Counted from the first letter of the stretch, positions 1 through 5,386 are shown. The stretch: 7,022 nt of DNA from Magnetococcales bacterium (GCA_015228995.1 JADGCM010000089.1:1-7022); one strand, 5' to 3'. The notes: generated by a model not told the origin, from the sequence alone. Translations and numbers: made by a program.

Positions 1-119
1 GTCAGTTGCTGTTTTTGACCAAAACTGAAATCTAAAAAACCGTGAAACTTCAGATGACTAGTTTGCGAGTTCCTGATGGTTACCGTATTGAAAGATAGTT
101 ATCTATAGGGAGGGGATAG
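1..119. other. Upstream leader region, no gene recognised
   Basis: No complete gene is visible. One + frame is open from the window edge to a TAA at 33-35 and could be the last few codons of an upstream gene, but it is too short to identify. The stretch is AT-rich around 20-60. It ends in a very strong Shine-Dalgarno sequence, GGGAGG at 108-113, six bases before an ATG at 120. A TTGCGA (63-68), 17-base gap, TATTGA (86-91) arrangement is a poor sigma70 match and is not called as a promoter. Confidence 0.5.
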
Positions 120-173
120 ATGCGTCCCGCACCTGATTCGTGCAACAGAGCCGTGTTTTGGACAGCCTACTAA
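120..173 (+). CDS. Possible 17-residue leader peptide upstream of the HNH gene
   Basis: This is a short ORF encoding MRPAPDSCNRAVFWTAY. Its ATG lies six bases after GGGAGG (108-113), one of the best ribosome binding sites in the window. Its TAA (171-173) ends two bases before the ATG at 176 that most likely starts the HNH protein, which itself has no clear Shine-Dalgarno sequence. That spacing suits termination-reinitiation, so the small ORF may carry ribosomes to the HNH start. No run of one regulatory amino acid is present, so classical amino-acid attenuation is not suggested. I do not recognise the peptide. The alternative is that the ribosome site has no coding meaning, or that an indel separates this ORF from the HNH frame. 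Confidence 0.35.
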   Translation: MRPAPDSCNRAVFWTAY

Positions 174-175
174 TC

Positions 176-475
176 ATGGCCGATCCCGATCAAATTGAGA
201 GGGAACGCCGCAAAGCCCGTGAGTTACGTCAAAGCGCCTGGTGGAAAAATCGTTTGGCCACCGGTCAATGCGCCTATTGCCGAGGTCGGTTTCCCCCTTC
301 TGAGTTGACGATGGATCATGCCGTTCCGCTTGTTCGCGGTGGTCGCACCACCCGTGGCAACTGTGTCCCAGCCTGTCGCAGTTGTAATCAAGCCAAGCAA
401 AACCTGCCTGCACAGGAATGGCTTGCACGGATGGACTCGATAGCGTATAACAACGCCCTTAATGATACGTCGTAA
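176..475 (+). CDS. Small HNH endonuclease family protein
   Basis: This 99-residue protein has a zinc-stabilised HNH (beta-beta-alpha metal) fold. From the ATG at 176 there are two CxxC pairs (C32/C35 and C67/C70), the DH pair D47-H48 carrying the probable general base, and the conserved N62 and N71. A basic N-terminal helix rich in R, K and E and a WW pair (22-23) precede the fold. HNH proteins of this kind are stand-alone, and their substrate is generally unknown; metal-dependent DNA nicking or cleavage is inferred from the motif. A GTG at 140 would add 12 residues, but ATG 176 directly follows the stop of an upstream mini-ORF and gives the compact length I expect. mrp starts 26 bases downstream, so co-transcription is likely. 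There are no phage or intein genes nearby, so it looks like a resident housekeeping-type gene. Confidence 0.82.
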   Translation: MADPDQIERERRKARELRQSAWWKNRLATGQCAYCRGRFPPSELTMDHAVPLVRGGRTTRGNCVPACRSCNQAKQNLPAQEWLARMDSIAYNNALNDTS

Positions 476-501
476 CCTACTAAATAGAAGAGGGGCGGGA
501 A

Positions 502-1338
502 ATGGCTGCAACGACACAGGAACACCAACCACTGCTGCCACACGTTAAGTACGTGATTGCGGTGGCTTCCGGTAAGGGTGGGGTTGGTAAATCAACCACT
601 GCCGTCAATCTGGCACTGGCATTACGGGAGAGCGGGGTTACGGTTGGCATCCTTGACGCCGATATTTATGGTCCTAGTCTGCCGCGAATGTTGGGTATGT
701 CCCCCCATCCGGGTGCCGATGAAAAGCAACAGCACATTGAACCGGTGTGGGCCCACGGACTCAAAGCAATTTCCATGGGGTTGTTTTTACCGGAAGAGAC
801 ACCAATGGTCTGGCGTGGTCCGATGGTGGGCATGGCCGTGGAGCAGCTGCTACGCGATATTGCTTGGGGCGAATTGGACTATTTGGTCATTGACCTGCCG
901 CCTGGAACCGGTGATGCCCAATTGACCCTGACGCAGAAGGTACCTCTAACGGGGGTAGTGGTCGTTAGTACGCCGCAGGATATCGCTCTGGCCGATGTGC
1001 GCAAGGCTGTTAACATGTTTCGCAAGGTCGATGTACCGCTGCTGGGCATTATCGAAAACATGTCTTATCACCTCTGCACGCAGTGTGGTCATCGCTCCGA
1101 GATTTTCGCTTATGGGGGGGCACGGCGAGAAGCAGAGCGTAGTGGTATGCCATTTTTGGGTGAGATTCCGTTGGATCAGACCATTCGTGAGGATGCTGAC
1201 TCCGGTCGACCGATTTTACTCACCCACCCGGATCACCCGCAATGTGGTGTCTATCGCGCTATCGCCAAACAGTTGCGCGATCAAATTGAACAGCAGTCTG
1301 CGGTACAACCAAAGATGCCACGTATTGTGGTCGAGTAA
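502..1338 (+). CDS. mrp: Mrp/ApbC family iron-sulfur cluster carrier ATPase
   Basis: This 278-residue cytoplasmic P-loop ATPase belongs to the Mrp/NBP35 branch of the MinD/ParA superfamily, whose members bind Fe-S clusters and pass them to apoproteins. Visible motifs are the deviant Walker A GKGGVGKST at residues 24-32, with the extra signature lysine K25, the DADIYGPS segment, the Walker B-like IDLPPGTGD loop, and the CxxC at C192/C195 that holds a bridging cluster between two subunits. The start is well set: GAGGGG at 490-495 lies six bases before the ATG. The protein begins almost directly at the P-loop domain and lacks the N-terminal MIP18/DUF59 domain of many Mrp proteins. E. coli Mrp is also longer, about 370 residues. 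The short form is common and need not mean truncation. It probably shares a transcript with the HNH gene. MinD-type partition ATPases are ruled out by the CxxC. Confidence 0.95.
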   Translation: MAATTQEHQPLLPHVKYVIAVASGKGGVGKSTTAVNLALALRESGVTVGILDADIYGPSLPRMLGMSPHPGADEKQQHIEPVWAHGLKAISMGLFLPEETPMVWRGPMVGMAVEQLLRDIAWGELDYLVIDLPPGTGDAQLTLTQKVPLTGVVVVSTPQDIALADVRKAVNMFRKVDVPLLGIIENMSYHLCTQCGHRSEIFAYGGARREAERSGMPFLGEIPLDQTIREDADSGRPILLTHPDHPQCGVYRAIAKQLRDQIEQQSAVQPKMPRIVVE

Positions 1339-1373
1339 AGGGCCTTCCATTTAAGGCGGGACAGCTTTTAAGT

Positions 1374-1478
1374 CCCCTCACCCCCGGCCCTCTCTCCCAC
1401 AGGTGGAGAGGGGGAACATGAAGCGGCCTCTTTACCCTCTCCCCCTGTGGGAGAGGGCAGGGTGGGGGGTGTGAGGGG
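1374..1478 (-). repeat. GC-rich palindromic intergenic repeat, copy 1
   Basis: This 105-bp unit is bounded by perfect 8-bp inverted ends, CCCCTCAC (1374-1381) and GTGAGGGG (1471-1478). It folds into two hairpins: an imperfect one at about 1388-1413 and a perfect 9-bp stem with a 5-base loop at 1435-1457 (CCCTCTCCC / GGGAGAGGG). The linker between them reads AACATGAAGCGGCCTC. The reverse complement of 1388-1444 matches 2154-2210 in the second copy with four mismatches in 57 bases, so the two copies are in opposite orientation; the strand given here is relative to copy 2. No T-tract follows the stems, so it is not a standard intrinsic terminator, although it may slow polymerase or stabilise mRNA ends. 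Confidence 0.85.
1455..1478 (+). other. G-quadruplex motif upstream of efp
   Basis: Four G-runs with short loops lie on the coding strand: G3 (1455-1457), CA, G3 (1460-1462), T, G6 (1464-1469), TGTGA, G4 (1475-1478). This meets the usual G3+N1-7 rule. It is the right end of repeat copy 1, about 67 bases before the efp start. It could form in mRNA if transcription comes through from mrp, competing with the hairpin at 1435-1457, which shares its first G-run. Folding is inferred. Confidence 0.5.
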
Positions 1479-1497
1479 CGCTGGCTCGTTCGGAATG

Positions 1498-1515
1498 TCC
1501 CACTTTTAAGTGGGA
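1498..1515. repeat. Short palindrome TCCCACTTTTAAGTGGGA upstream of efp
   Basis: The stem is seven or eight base pairs around a TTTA centre and lies 30 bases before the efp ATG. A related sequence, GGGACAGCTTTTAAGTCCC (1358-1376), shares the CTTTTAAGT core and sits at the other side of repeat copy 1. It could be the end of a mobile unit, a small hairpin in the efp leader, or an operator for a dimeric regulator; nothing in the window decides between these. Confidence 0.5.
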
Positions 1516-1545
1516 AGTCGAGTAAAAAAGAGAGGAAATGACGTC

Positions 1546-2121
1546 ATGGGTGAAGTTCTGAATCATAATCAACTGCGTATTGGGACCAAAGTCGAGATCG
1601 ATGATTTGCCATGGATGATCGTTTCGGCCCAATTCGTTAAGCCGGGAAAAGGTCAGGCCTTCACCAAAATTCGTATTAAGAATCTCATTGATGGTCGCGT
1701 CATCGAACGCACCTATAAATCTAGCGAGACCGTCAATAAGGCCGATGTGCAGGATAAGGATGTTCAATATCTCTATACCGATGGCGAGTTTTGGCACTTT
1801 ATGGAGCCGCTCAACTATGAGCAGGTGGCCTTTCCCAAGGATCAGGTCGGTGATGTGGTCGATTGGTTGAAGGAACAGGAGACCTATCAAGTCACTTTTT
1901 GGGGGGGTAAACCCATTTCAGTGACTCCGCCACCCTTTCTAGTTTTGAAAGTCTCCCAGTGCGATCCCGGCGTCCGTGGCGACACCGTTTCTGGAGCGAC
2001 CAAACCAGCCACCATGGAGACTGGCGTGATCGTGAAAGTACCGCTATTCGTCAACGAGGGAGATTGGATCCGCGTCGATACCCGTAGCGGTGAATATGTC
2101 GAACGCGCCAAAGAGCCGTGA
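1546..2121 (+). CDS. efp: Elongation factor P
   Basis: This 191-residue translation factor binds between the ribosomal P and E sites and promotes peptide bond formation when ribosomes stall on consecutive prolines. The N-terminal KOW-like domain carries the loop FVKPGKGQAF at residues 30-39; K35 corresponds to E. coli K34, the lysine modified with beta-lysine. Two OB-type domains follow, with the recognisable YLYTDGEFWHFM segment, GDT, KPATMETG and the terminal VDTRSGEYV. E. coli EF-P is 188 residues, so length is normal. The ATG at 1546 is preceded by AGAGG (1531-1535); a GTG at 1510 is in frame but lies inside a hairpin and would add residues absent from the family. epmA, encoding the modifying enzyme, follows. 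An oddity is a PPP run at residues 128-130, where E. coli has PPN. Inverted repeat copies lie on both sides of the gene. Confidence 0.97.
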   Translation: MGEVLNHNQLRIGTKVEIDDLPWMIVSAQFVKPGKGQAFTKIRIKNLIDGRVIERTYKSSETVNKADVQDKDVQYLYTDGEFWHFMEPLNYEQVAFPKDQVGDVVDWLKEQETYQVTFWGGKPISVTPPPFLVLKVSQCDPGVRGDTVSGATKPATMETGVIVKVPLFVNEGDWIRVDTRSGEYVERAKEP

Positions 2122-2128
2122 TTACGCG

Positions 2129-2225
2129 CCCCTCACCCTACCCTCTTCCACAAGGGGAGAGGGTAAAGAGGCTGCTTCATGTCCCCCCTCGCCACCTGTG
2201 GGAGAGGGGGCTGGGGGATGAGGGG
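2129..2225 (+). repeat. GC-rich palindromic intergenic repeat, copy 2
   Basis: This 97-bp unit starts with CCCCTCAC (2129-2136), seven bases after the efp stop, and ends with ATGAGGGG (2218-2225), whose ATG is the epmA start codon. It matches the reverse complement of copy 1 (53 of 57 bases over 2154-2210), including the linker GGGTAAAGAGGCTGCTTCAT. Two hairpins can form: an imperfect one near 2140-2163, and a long GC stem between 2184-2195 and 2198-2210 that contains the likely epmA Shine-Dalgarno sequence. It occupies essentially the entire efp-epmA gap. Confidence 0.85.
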
Positions 2226-2226
2226 G
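2200..2226 (+). promoter_or_regulatory. Structured epmA ribosome binding site with G-quadruplex motif
   Basis: The coding strand reads G3 (2200-2202), AGA, G5 (2206-2210), CT, G5 (2213-2217), ATGA, G5 (2222-2226). The epmA start codon lies in the last loop. The purine-rich GGGAGAGGGGG just upstream is the only available Shine-Dalgarno region, and it is also the right arm of a strong hairpin with 2184-2195. Either fold would hide the initiation site, so epmA translation may depend on ribosomes arriving from efp or on unfolding. The motif is seen; its folding and effect are inferred. Confidence 0.5.
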
Positions 2227-3195
2227 AAGACGGATTGGCGACCGACCGCCACTTGGCAGCGGTTACAACAGCGGGCGTTGTTGTTGTCTCACTGCCGTCG
2301 TTTTTTTTCCGAACGGGGCGTGTTGGAAGTTGACACACCGTCGCTGTCCCGTTCGGCACTGCCTGAGCATCATATCGAGCCCATTACCTGCTGCGCGGAC
2401 GGCTCGTCAGCAGGGGCGTTGTTCCTGCATACCTCGCCAGAAGCCGCCATGAAGCGCTTATTGGCAGCAGGTTCTGGTCCTATCTATCAGCTGTGCCACG
2501 TCTTTCGTGCCCATGAAATGGGCCCCCATCACCACCCAGAGTTTACCATGTTGGAATGGTATCGGCCTGGCTGGAACTGGTTTCAATTGATGATGGAGGT
2601 GGCTGAATTGGTGGGGCAGCTATTAGACATCGAACTACCCCCGCACCCTTTTCCACTAACGATGAGCTACCGACAGGCATTGATCCAATATGCTGGCATT
2701 GACCTCTTGGAGGAGAATCAAGCGACATTACGCCGTCACCTGCCTGCCGATCAGGCGGCGGCTCTGTCGGATAGCGACTATGAGACGTTGCTCGATTGGT
2801 TCTGGGTGGATCGGGTCGAGCCTGCTTTGGCACGCCACCACCCGGCGCTTTTTATCACCCATTTTCCAGTCGCACGGGCCGCCATGGCCCGCGTCGATCC
2901 TGGCCCTCCCGCAACCGCTTGTCGTTTTGAACTCTACATCCATGGTGTCGAGTTGGCTAATGGCTACCAAGAGCTGACCGATGCCGGCGAACAGGAGCGT
3001 CGGCTGGTCGCTGCTAATGACCAGAGGCGATTGCAAGGGCTGGTGTCGTTGCCAATCGATCAGCACTTTCTGGCCGCGTTGGCAGAAGGTATGCCGGAGT
3101 GCGCTGGGGTAGCGCTCGGTTTTGATCGGCTGGTGATGTTGGCCTGTGGGGCAACCTCCATTGATCAGGTGACAGCCTTTCACATCGACTCTTGA
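2218..3195 (+). CDS. epmA: EF-P--(R)-beta-lysine ligase EpmA
   Basis: This 325-residue cytoplasmic enzyme (older names PoxA, GenX, YjeA) is a paralogue of the class II lysyl-tRNA synthetase catalytic core without the anticodon domain. It activates (R)-beta-lysine with ATP and attaches it to the conserved EF-P lysine. Visible class II motif 2 runs from FRAHEMG (from residue 96) to PEFTMLEWYRP (107-117); motif 3 is GVALGFDRLVML from about residue 297. VELANGYQELTDAGEQ matches the E. coli stretch ELANGFHELTDAREQ. ATG 2218 is preferred over the in-frame ATG 2179: it gives E. coli's exact length and aligns the tryptophan at residue 7, and the 13 extra residues would be pure repeat sequence. The start codon and the next two codons come from repeat copy 2. 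The substrate gene efp is directly upstream. epmB, whose aminomutase makes beta-lysine, is not in the window. Confidence 0.95.
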   Translation: MRGKTDWRPTATWQRLQQRALLLSHCRRFFSERGVLEVDTPSLSRSALPEHHIEPITCCADGSSAGALFLHTSPEAAMKRLLAAGSGPIYQLCHVFRAHEMGPHHHPEFTMLEWYRPGWNWFQLMMEVAELVGQLLDIELPPHPFPLTMSYRQALIQYAGIDLLEENQATLRRHLPADQAAALSDSDYETLLDWFWVDRVEPALARHHPALFITHFPVARAAMARVDPGPPATACRFELYIHGVELANGYQELTDAGEQERRLVAANDQRRLQGLVSLPIDQHFLAALAEGMPECAGVALGFDRLVMLACGATSIDQVTAFHIDS

Positions 3196-3220
3196 CACAC
3201 CATTTTCGATCAAGTATATT
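3192..3220 (+). promoter_or_regulatory. Near-consensus sigma70 promoter for yjcH-actP
   Basis: A perfect -35 hexamer TTGACA (3192-3197) is followed after exactly 17 bases by TATATT (3215-3220), five of six matches to the -10 consensus. The -35 box contains the epmA stop codon TGA (3193-3195). The predicted transcription start is near 3227, giving a leader of about 110 bases before yjcH. The AT-rich DNA downstream contrasts with the surrounding genes and fits a real promoter region. No operator or activator site could be assigned. Confidence 0.75.
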
Positions 3221-3240
3221 GTTTCAGAATGAGGTAAATA

Positions 3241-3273
3241 ATGGTTTCATATTGCAATGATGGTTGGGTATAA
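3241..3273 (+). CDS. Possible 10-residue leader peptide upstream of yjcH
   Basis: This mini-ORF encodes MVSYCNDGWV and ends in TAA. Its ATG is five bases after GAGGT (3231-3235), a good Shine-Dalgarno match, and only about 14 bases from the predicted transcription start of the strong promoter at 3192-3220. The positioning is what a translated leader would show. The peptide has no amino-acid run typical of attenuators. It is out of frame with yjcH, whose start is 65 bases further on. It may influence leader structure or mRNA stability, or it may be a chance ORF in AT-rich DNA. I do not recognise it. Confidence 0.35.
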   Translation: MVSYCNDGWV

Positions 3274-3337
3274 ATCATCTAAAAAGGTCGATATGAGACT
3301 ATACATAATAGTAGCTATCATACGGAGTTACATCGCA

Positions 3338-3664
3338 GTGGAAACACATAATATCATGGAGCGCGAATTTTTTAATCGCGTTCGCAACCATCCTAAGTAC
3401 CATGAGTTGGTTCAGAAACGGGGCCGATTCACGACTTGGCTCTCGTTTTTGACGCTGGTGCTCTACTACGCCTTTATTGCTGTATTGGCCTTCAACCCCG
3501 GCCTGCTGGGGATACCCTTGATGGCGGGACACATCACAACGGTGGGTATTCCGGTTGGGGTGTTGATTATCGTCCTCTCTTTCGTTCTGACAGGTATTTA
3601 CGTGCGGCGTGCCAACAGTGAGTTCGATGAGTTGACCCGACAGATCAAAGAGGAGACCCGATGA
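3338..3664 (+). CDS. yjcH: DUF485 (YjcH-type) inner-membrane protein, ActP partner
   Basis: This protein has two predicted membrane helices and is almost always encoded next to the acetate symporter ActP; its exact role, perhaps an accessory subunit, is not established. The N-terminal segment (NHPKYHELVQKRGRF) is followed by a hydrophobic helix, a short loop, a second helix (GIPVGVLIIVLSFVLTGIYV) and the basic-acidic tail RRANSEFDELTRQIKEE. GIPxGxxxIVxSFVLTGIYxxRANxEFD is shared with E. coli YjcH. The start is uncertain. GTG 3338 has GGAG (3324-3327) ten bases upstream and gives 108 residues; ATG 3356 gives 102 residues but has a poor binding site. E. coli YjcH is 104 residues. The frame is also open from ATG 3257, but that extension has no family support. 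Its stop overlaps the actP start by four bases (ATGA), indicating translational coupling. Confidence 0.9.
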   Translation: METHNIMEREFFNRVRNHPKYHELVQKRGRFTTWLSFLTLVLYYAFIAVLAFNPGLLGIPLMAGHITTVGIPVGVLIIVLSFVLTGIYVRRANSEFDELTRQIKEETR

Positions 3665-5367
3665 TGAAAGGATGGATCATCCTACTGGCCATGGCGGTGG
3701 CGAGTTTTCTGTTGCCGCACCTAGGATGGGCAGATGCCCTCACCGGCCAAACCGAGAAACAGCCCCTCAACGTCATTGCTGTGGTCATGTTTCTAATCTT
3801 TGTGGCGGCAACGCTAGGAATCACCTATTGGGCAGCCAAGCGCACCAAATCAGCCAAAGATTTCTATGCAGCCGGTGGTGGTATCACTGGTTTCCAGAAC
3901 GGATTGGCCATTGCTGGTGACTACATGTCAGCGGCCTCCTTCCTGGGTATCTCCAGCATGGTGTTTTTGAAAGGTTACGATGGACTTATTTACTCCATCG
4001 GCTTCTTAGTTGGTTGGCCGATTATCATGTTTCTGATGGCGGAGCAGCTGCGCAATTTGGGACGTTACACCTTTGCCGATATCGTCTCTTACCGTTTAGA
4101 GCGTATTCCCATTCGCACCATTGCGGCGTTCGGATCACTCAGCACCGTCATCCTCTACCTCATTGCTCAGATGGTGGGAGCTGGCCAGTTGATCAAGACC
4201 CTGTTTGGCCTGCCCTATGAGTGGGCGGTGGTCATTGTTGGTGCGCTAATGATCCTCTACGTCGCTTTTGGCGGCATGTTGGCCACCACTTGGGTACAGA
4301 TCATCAAGGCGGTGTTGTTGTTATCCGGTGCGACGTTTATTGCTGGGGGCGCACTCTACTACGCTGACTTCAATATCGAAATGCTGTTTACTAAGGCAAT
4401 CGATGCCATGAAGAGCAGTCCTTTGACCGACCACAAAACACTGGTTGCTGCCAACAAGAACATATTGGCCCCTGGGGGATTGGTCAGTGATCCCGTCTCG
4501 GCCATCTCTCTTGGTTTGGCGCTGATGTTTGGTACCGCCGGCTTGCCACATATCCTGATGCGTTTCTTTACCGTCAGTAATGCCAAAGAGGCGCGCAAAT
4601 CAGTCTTTTTTGCCACCGGTTTTATCGGTTACTTCTATATTCTGACCTTTATCATCGGGTTTGGCGCCATCGTGTTGGTGGCCTCTAATCCCCAATACCT
4701 GGATTTAGCCAAGGGAACCTTGGTTGGCGGTAACAACATGGCCGCTATCCATCTTTCCCATGCCGTAGGTGGTAATTACTTCCTCGGCTTTATCTCAGCG
4801 GTGGCTTTTGCGACCATCTTGGCGGTGGTTTCTGGTTTGACCTTGGCGGGTGCTTCTGCCGTGTCACACGATATCTATGCCAACGCCATGCGTGGTGGAC
4901 AAGTGAACGAGAAGACCGAAATGACCGTCTCCAAAGTGGCGGCGCTCTGTATCGGTATCGTTGCAATCTATCTTGGTATCCAATTCGAGAAGCAGAATGT
5001 GGCCTTCATGGTGGGTCTGGCCTTCGCTATTGCCGCCAGTGCCAACTTCCCGATCCTGATCCTATCGATTTACTGGTCAGGGTTGACCACCCGTGGGGCG
5101 TTGTTGGGGGGTGCCCTTGGCCTGATCAGCACCGTTACTATGGTGGTGTTGAGTAAAACGGTGTGGGTGGATGTCTTGAAAAACCCAGCACCGCTGTTTC
5201 CCTACAAGGATCCCGCCATTTTCTCGATGACGCTCTCTTTCTTCGGTTGCTGGCTCTTCTCCATCACCGACCGCAGTGATCGGGCCAATCTGGAGCGCCA
5301 AGCTTACGAAATGCAGGAGGTGCGTTGTCAGACAGGTATTGGTGCCGTTGGGGCCAGTAAGCACTGA
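3661..5367 (+). CDS. actP: Cation/acetate symporter ActP
   Basis: This 568-residue sodium:solute symporter (SSS) family permease takes up acetate and related short carboxylates across the inner membrane with a cation. An N-terminal hydrophobic segment ending in GWADA (about residues 1-25) resembles a cleavable signal peptide, as in E. coli ActP, and about 13 further membrane helices follow. Conserved blocks include ITGFQNGLAIAGDYMSAASF, GYDGLIYS, LRNLGRYTFADI, GGMLATTWVQIIKAVLLL from residue 204, FGTAGLPHILMRFFTVS, GGNNMAAIHL and ATILAVVSGLTLAGASAVSH. It is slightly longer than the 549 residues of E. coli ActP; much of the surplus lies in a loop of about 20 extra residues near 245-275 (SSPLTDHKTLVAANKN). 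It is coupled to yjcH by the ATGA overlap and transcribed from the promoter at 3192-3220. A proline or pantothenate SSS carrier is unlikely given the near-identity to ActP blocks and the YjcH partner. Confidence 0.97.
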   Translation: MMKGWIILLAMAVASFLLPHLGWADALTGQTEKQPLNVIAVVMFLIFVAATLGITYWAAKRTKSAKDFYAAGGGITGFQNGLAIAGDYMSAASFLGISSMVFLKGYDGLIYSIGFLVGWPIIMFLMAEQLRNLGRYTFADIVSYRLERIPIRTIAAFGSLSTVILYLIAQMVGAGQLIKTLFGLPYEWAVVIVGALMILYVAFGGMLATTWVQIIKAVLLLSGATFIAGGALYYADFNIEMLFTKAIDAMKSSPLTDHKTLVAANKNILAPGGLVSDPVSAISLGLALMFGTAGLPHILMRFFTVSNAKEARKSVFFATGFIGYFYILTFIIGFGAIVLVASNPQYLDLAKGTLVGGNNMAAIHLSHAVGGNYFLGFISAVAFATILAVVSGLTLAGASAVSHDIYANAMRGGQVNEKTEMTVSKVAALCIGIVAIYLGIQFEKQNVAFMVGLAFAIAASANFPILILSIYWSGLTTRGALLGGALGLISTVTMVVLSKTVWVDVLKNPAPLFPYKDPAIFSMTLSFFGCWLFSITDRSDRANLERQAYEMQEVRCQTGIGAVGASKH

Positions 5368-5386
5368 TTGAGCACTTTTTTATGAG

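Larger units (their letters stand above)
1340..1516. mobile_element. Possible 177-bp MITE-like unit in the mrp-efp gap
   Basis: The identical 10-mer GTCGAGTAAA occurs at 1330-1339, covering the mrp stop codon, and at 1517-1526. The two copies immediately flank this stretch, as a target-site duplication would. The ends are imperfect inverted repeats: TTCCATTTAAGGCGGGACA on the left (1345-1363) resembles the reverse complement of the right end, TTCCCACTTAAAAGTGGGAC. The right end (1498-1515) is itself the hairpin TCCCACTTTTAAGTGGGA. The well-defined 105-bp repeat at 1374-1478 lies inside. No transposase is encoded. Whether this is one non-autonomous element, a nested insertion, or chance cannot be settled from a single copy. 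Confidence 0.35.

Noticed and set aside
1..35. C-terminal end of an upstream gene
   Set aside because: An open frame ending in TAA at 33-35 exists, but eleven codons are too few to support a call.
63..91. Sigma70 promoter TTGCGA-17-TATTGA
   Set aside because: Both boxes are weak matches and there is no supporting context beyond AT richness.
1435..1457. Intrinsic terminator after mrp
   Set aside because: The 9-bp GC stem is perfect but no U-tract follows; it is part of the repeat element.
1371..1480. CRISPR array
   Set aside because: The repeats are palindromic single units in separate gaps, with no regularly spaced direct repeats, spacers or cas genes.
1539..1546. TGACGTCA palindrome at the efp start as an operator
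   Set aside because: An 8-bp palindrome overlapping the start codon is easily a chance match, and I know of no bacterial regulator site that it fits.
1432..1890. 152-codon ORF on the - strand
   Set aside because: It lies antisense to efp, extends into the palindromic repeat and resembles no protein I know; it is a shadow of the strongly supported efp frame.
2179..2217. Upstream in-frame start for epmA
   Set aside because: The 13 added residues are translated repeat sequence and would exceed the E. coli EpmA length, whereas ATG 2218 aligns exactly.
2118..2333. 71-codon + strand ORF through repeat copy 2
   Set aside because: It is a read-through of the GC-rich repeat into the wrong frame of epmA, with no ribosome site and no recognisable domain.
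2728..3213. 161-codon ORF on the - strand
   Set aside because: It is antisense to epmA, low in recognisable motifs, and epmA is conserved throughout this stretch.
3257..3337. N-terminal extension of yjcH from ATG 3257
   Set aside because: The extension is AT-rich, overlaps the leader mini-ORF, lacks family support and has no good ribosome site.
5371..5381. Terminator after actP (T6 run)
   Set aside because: The T-run at 5376-5381 is not preceded by a stable hairpin; the nearby AGCAC copies are direct, not inverted.
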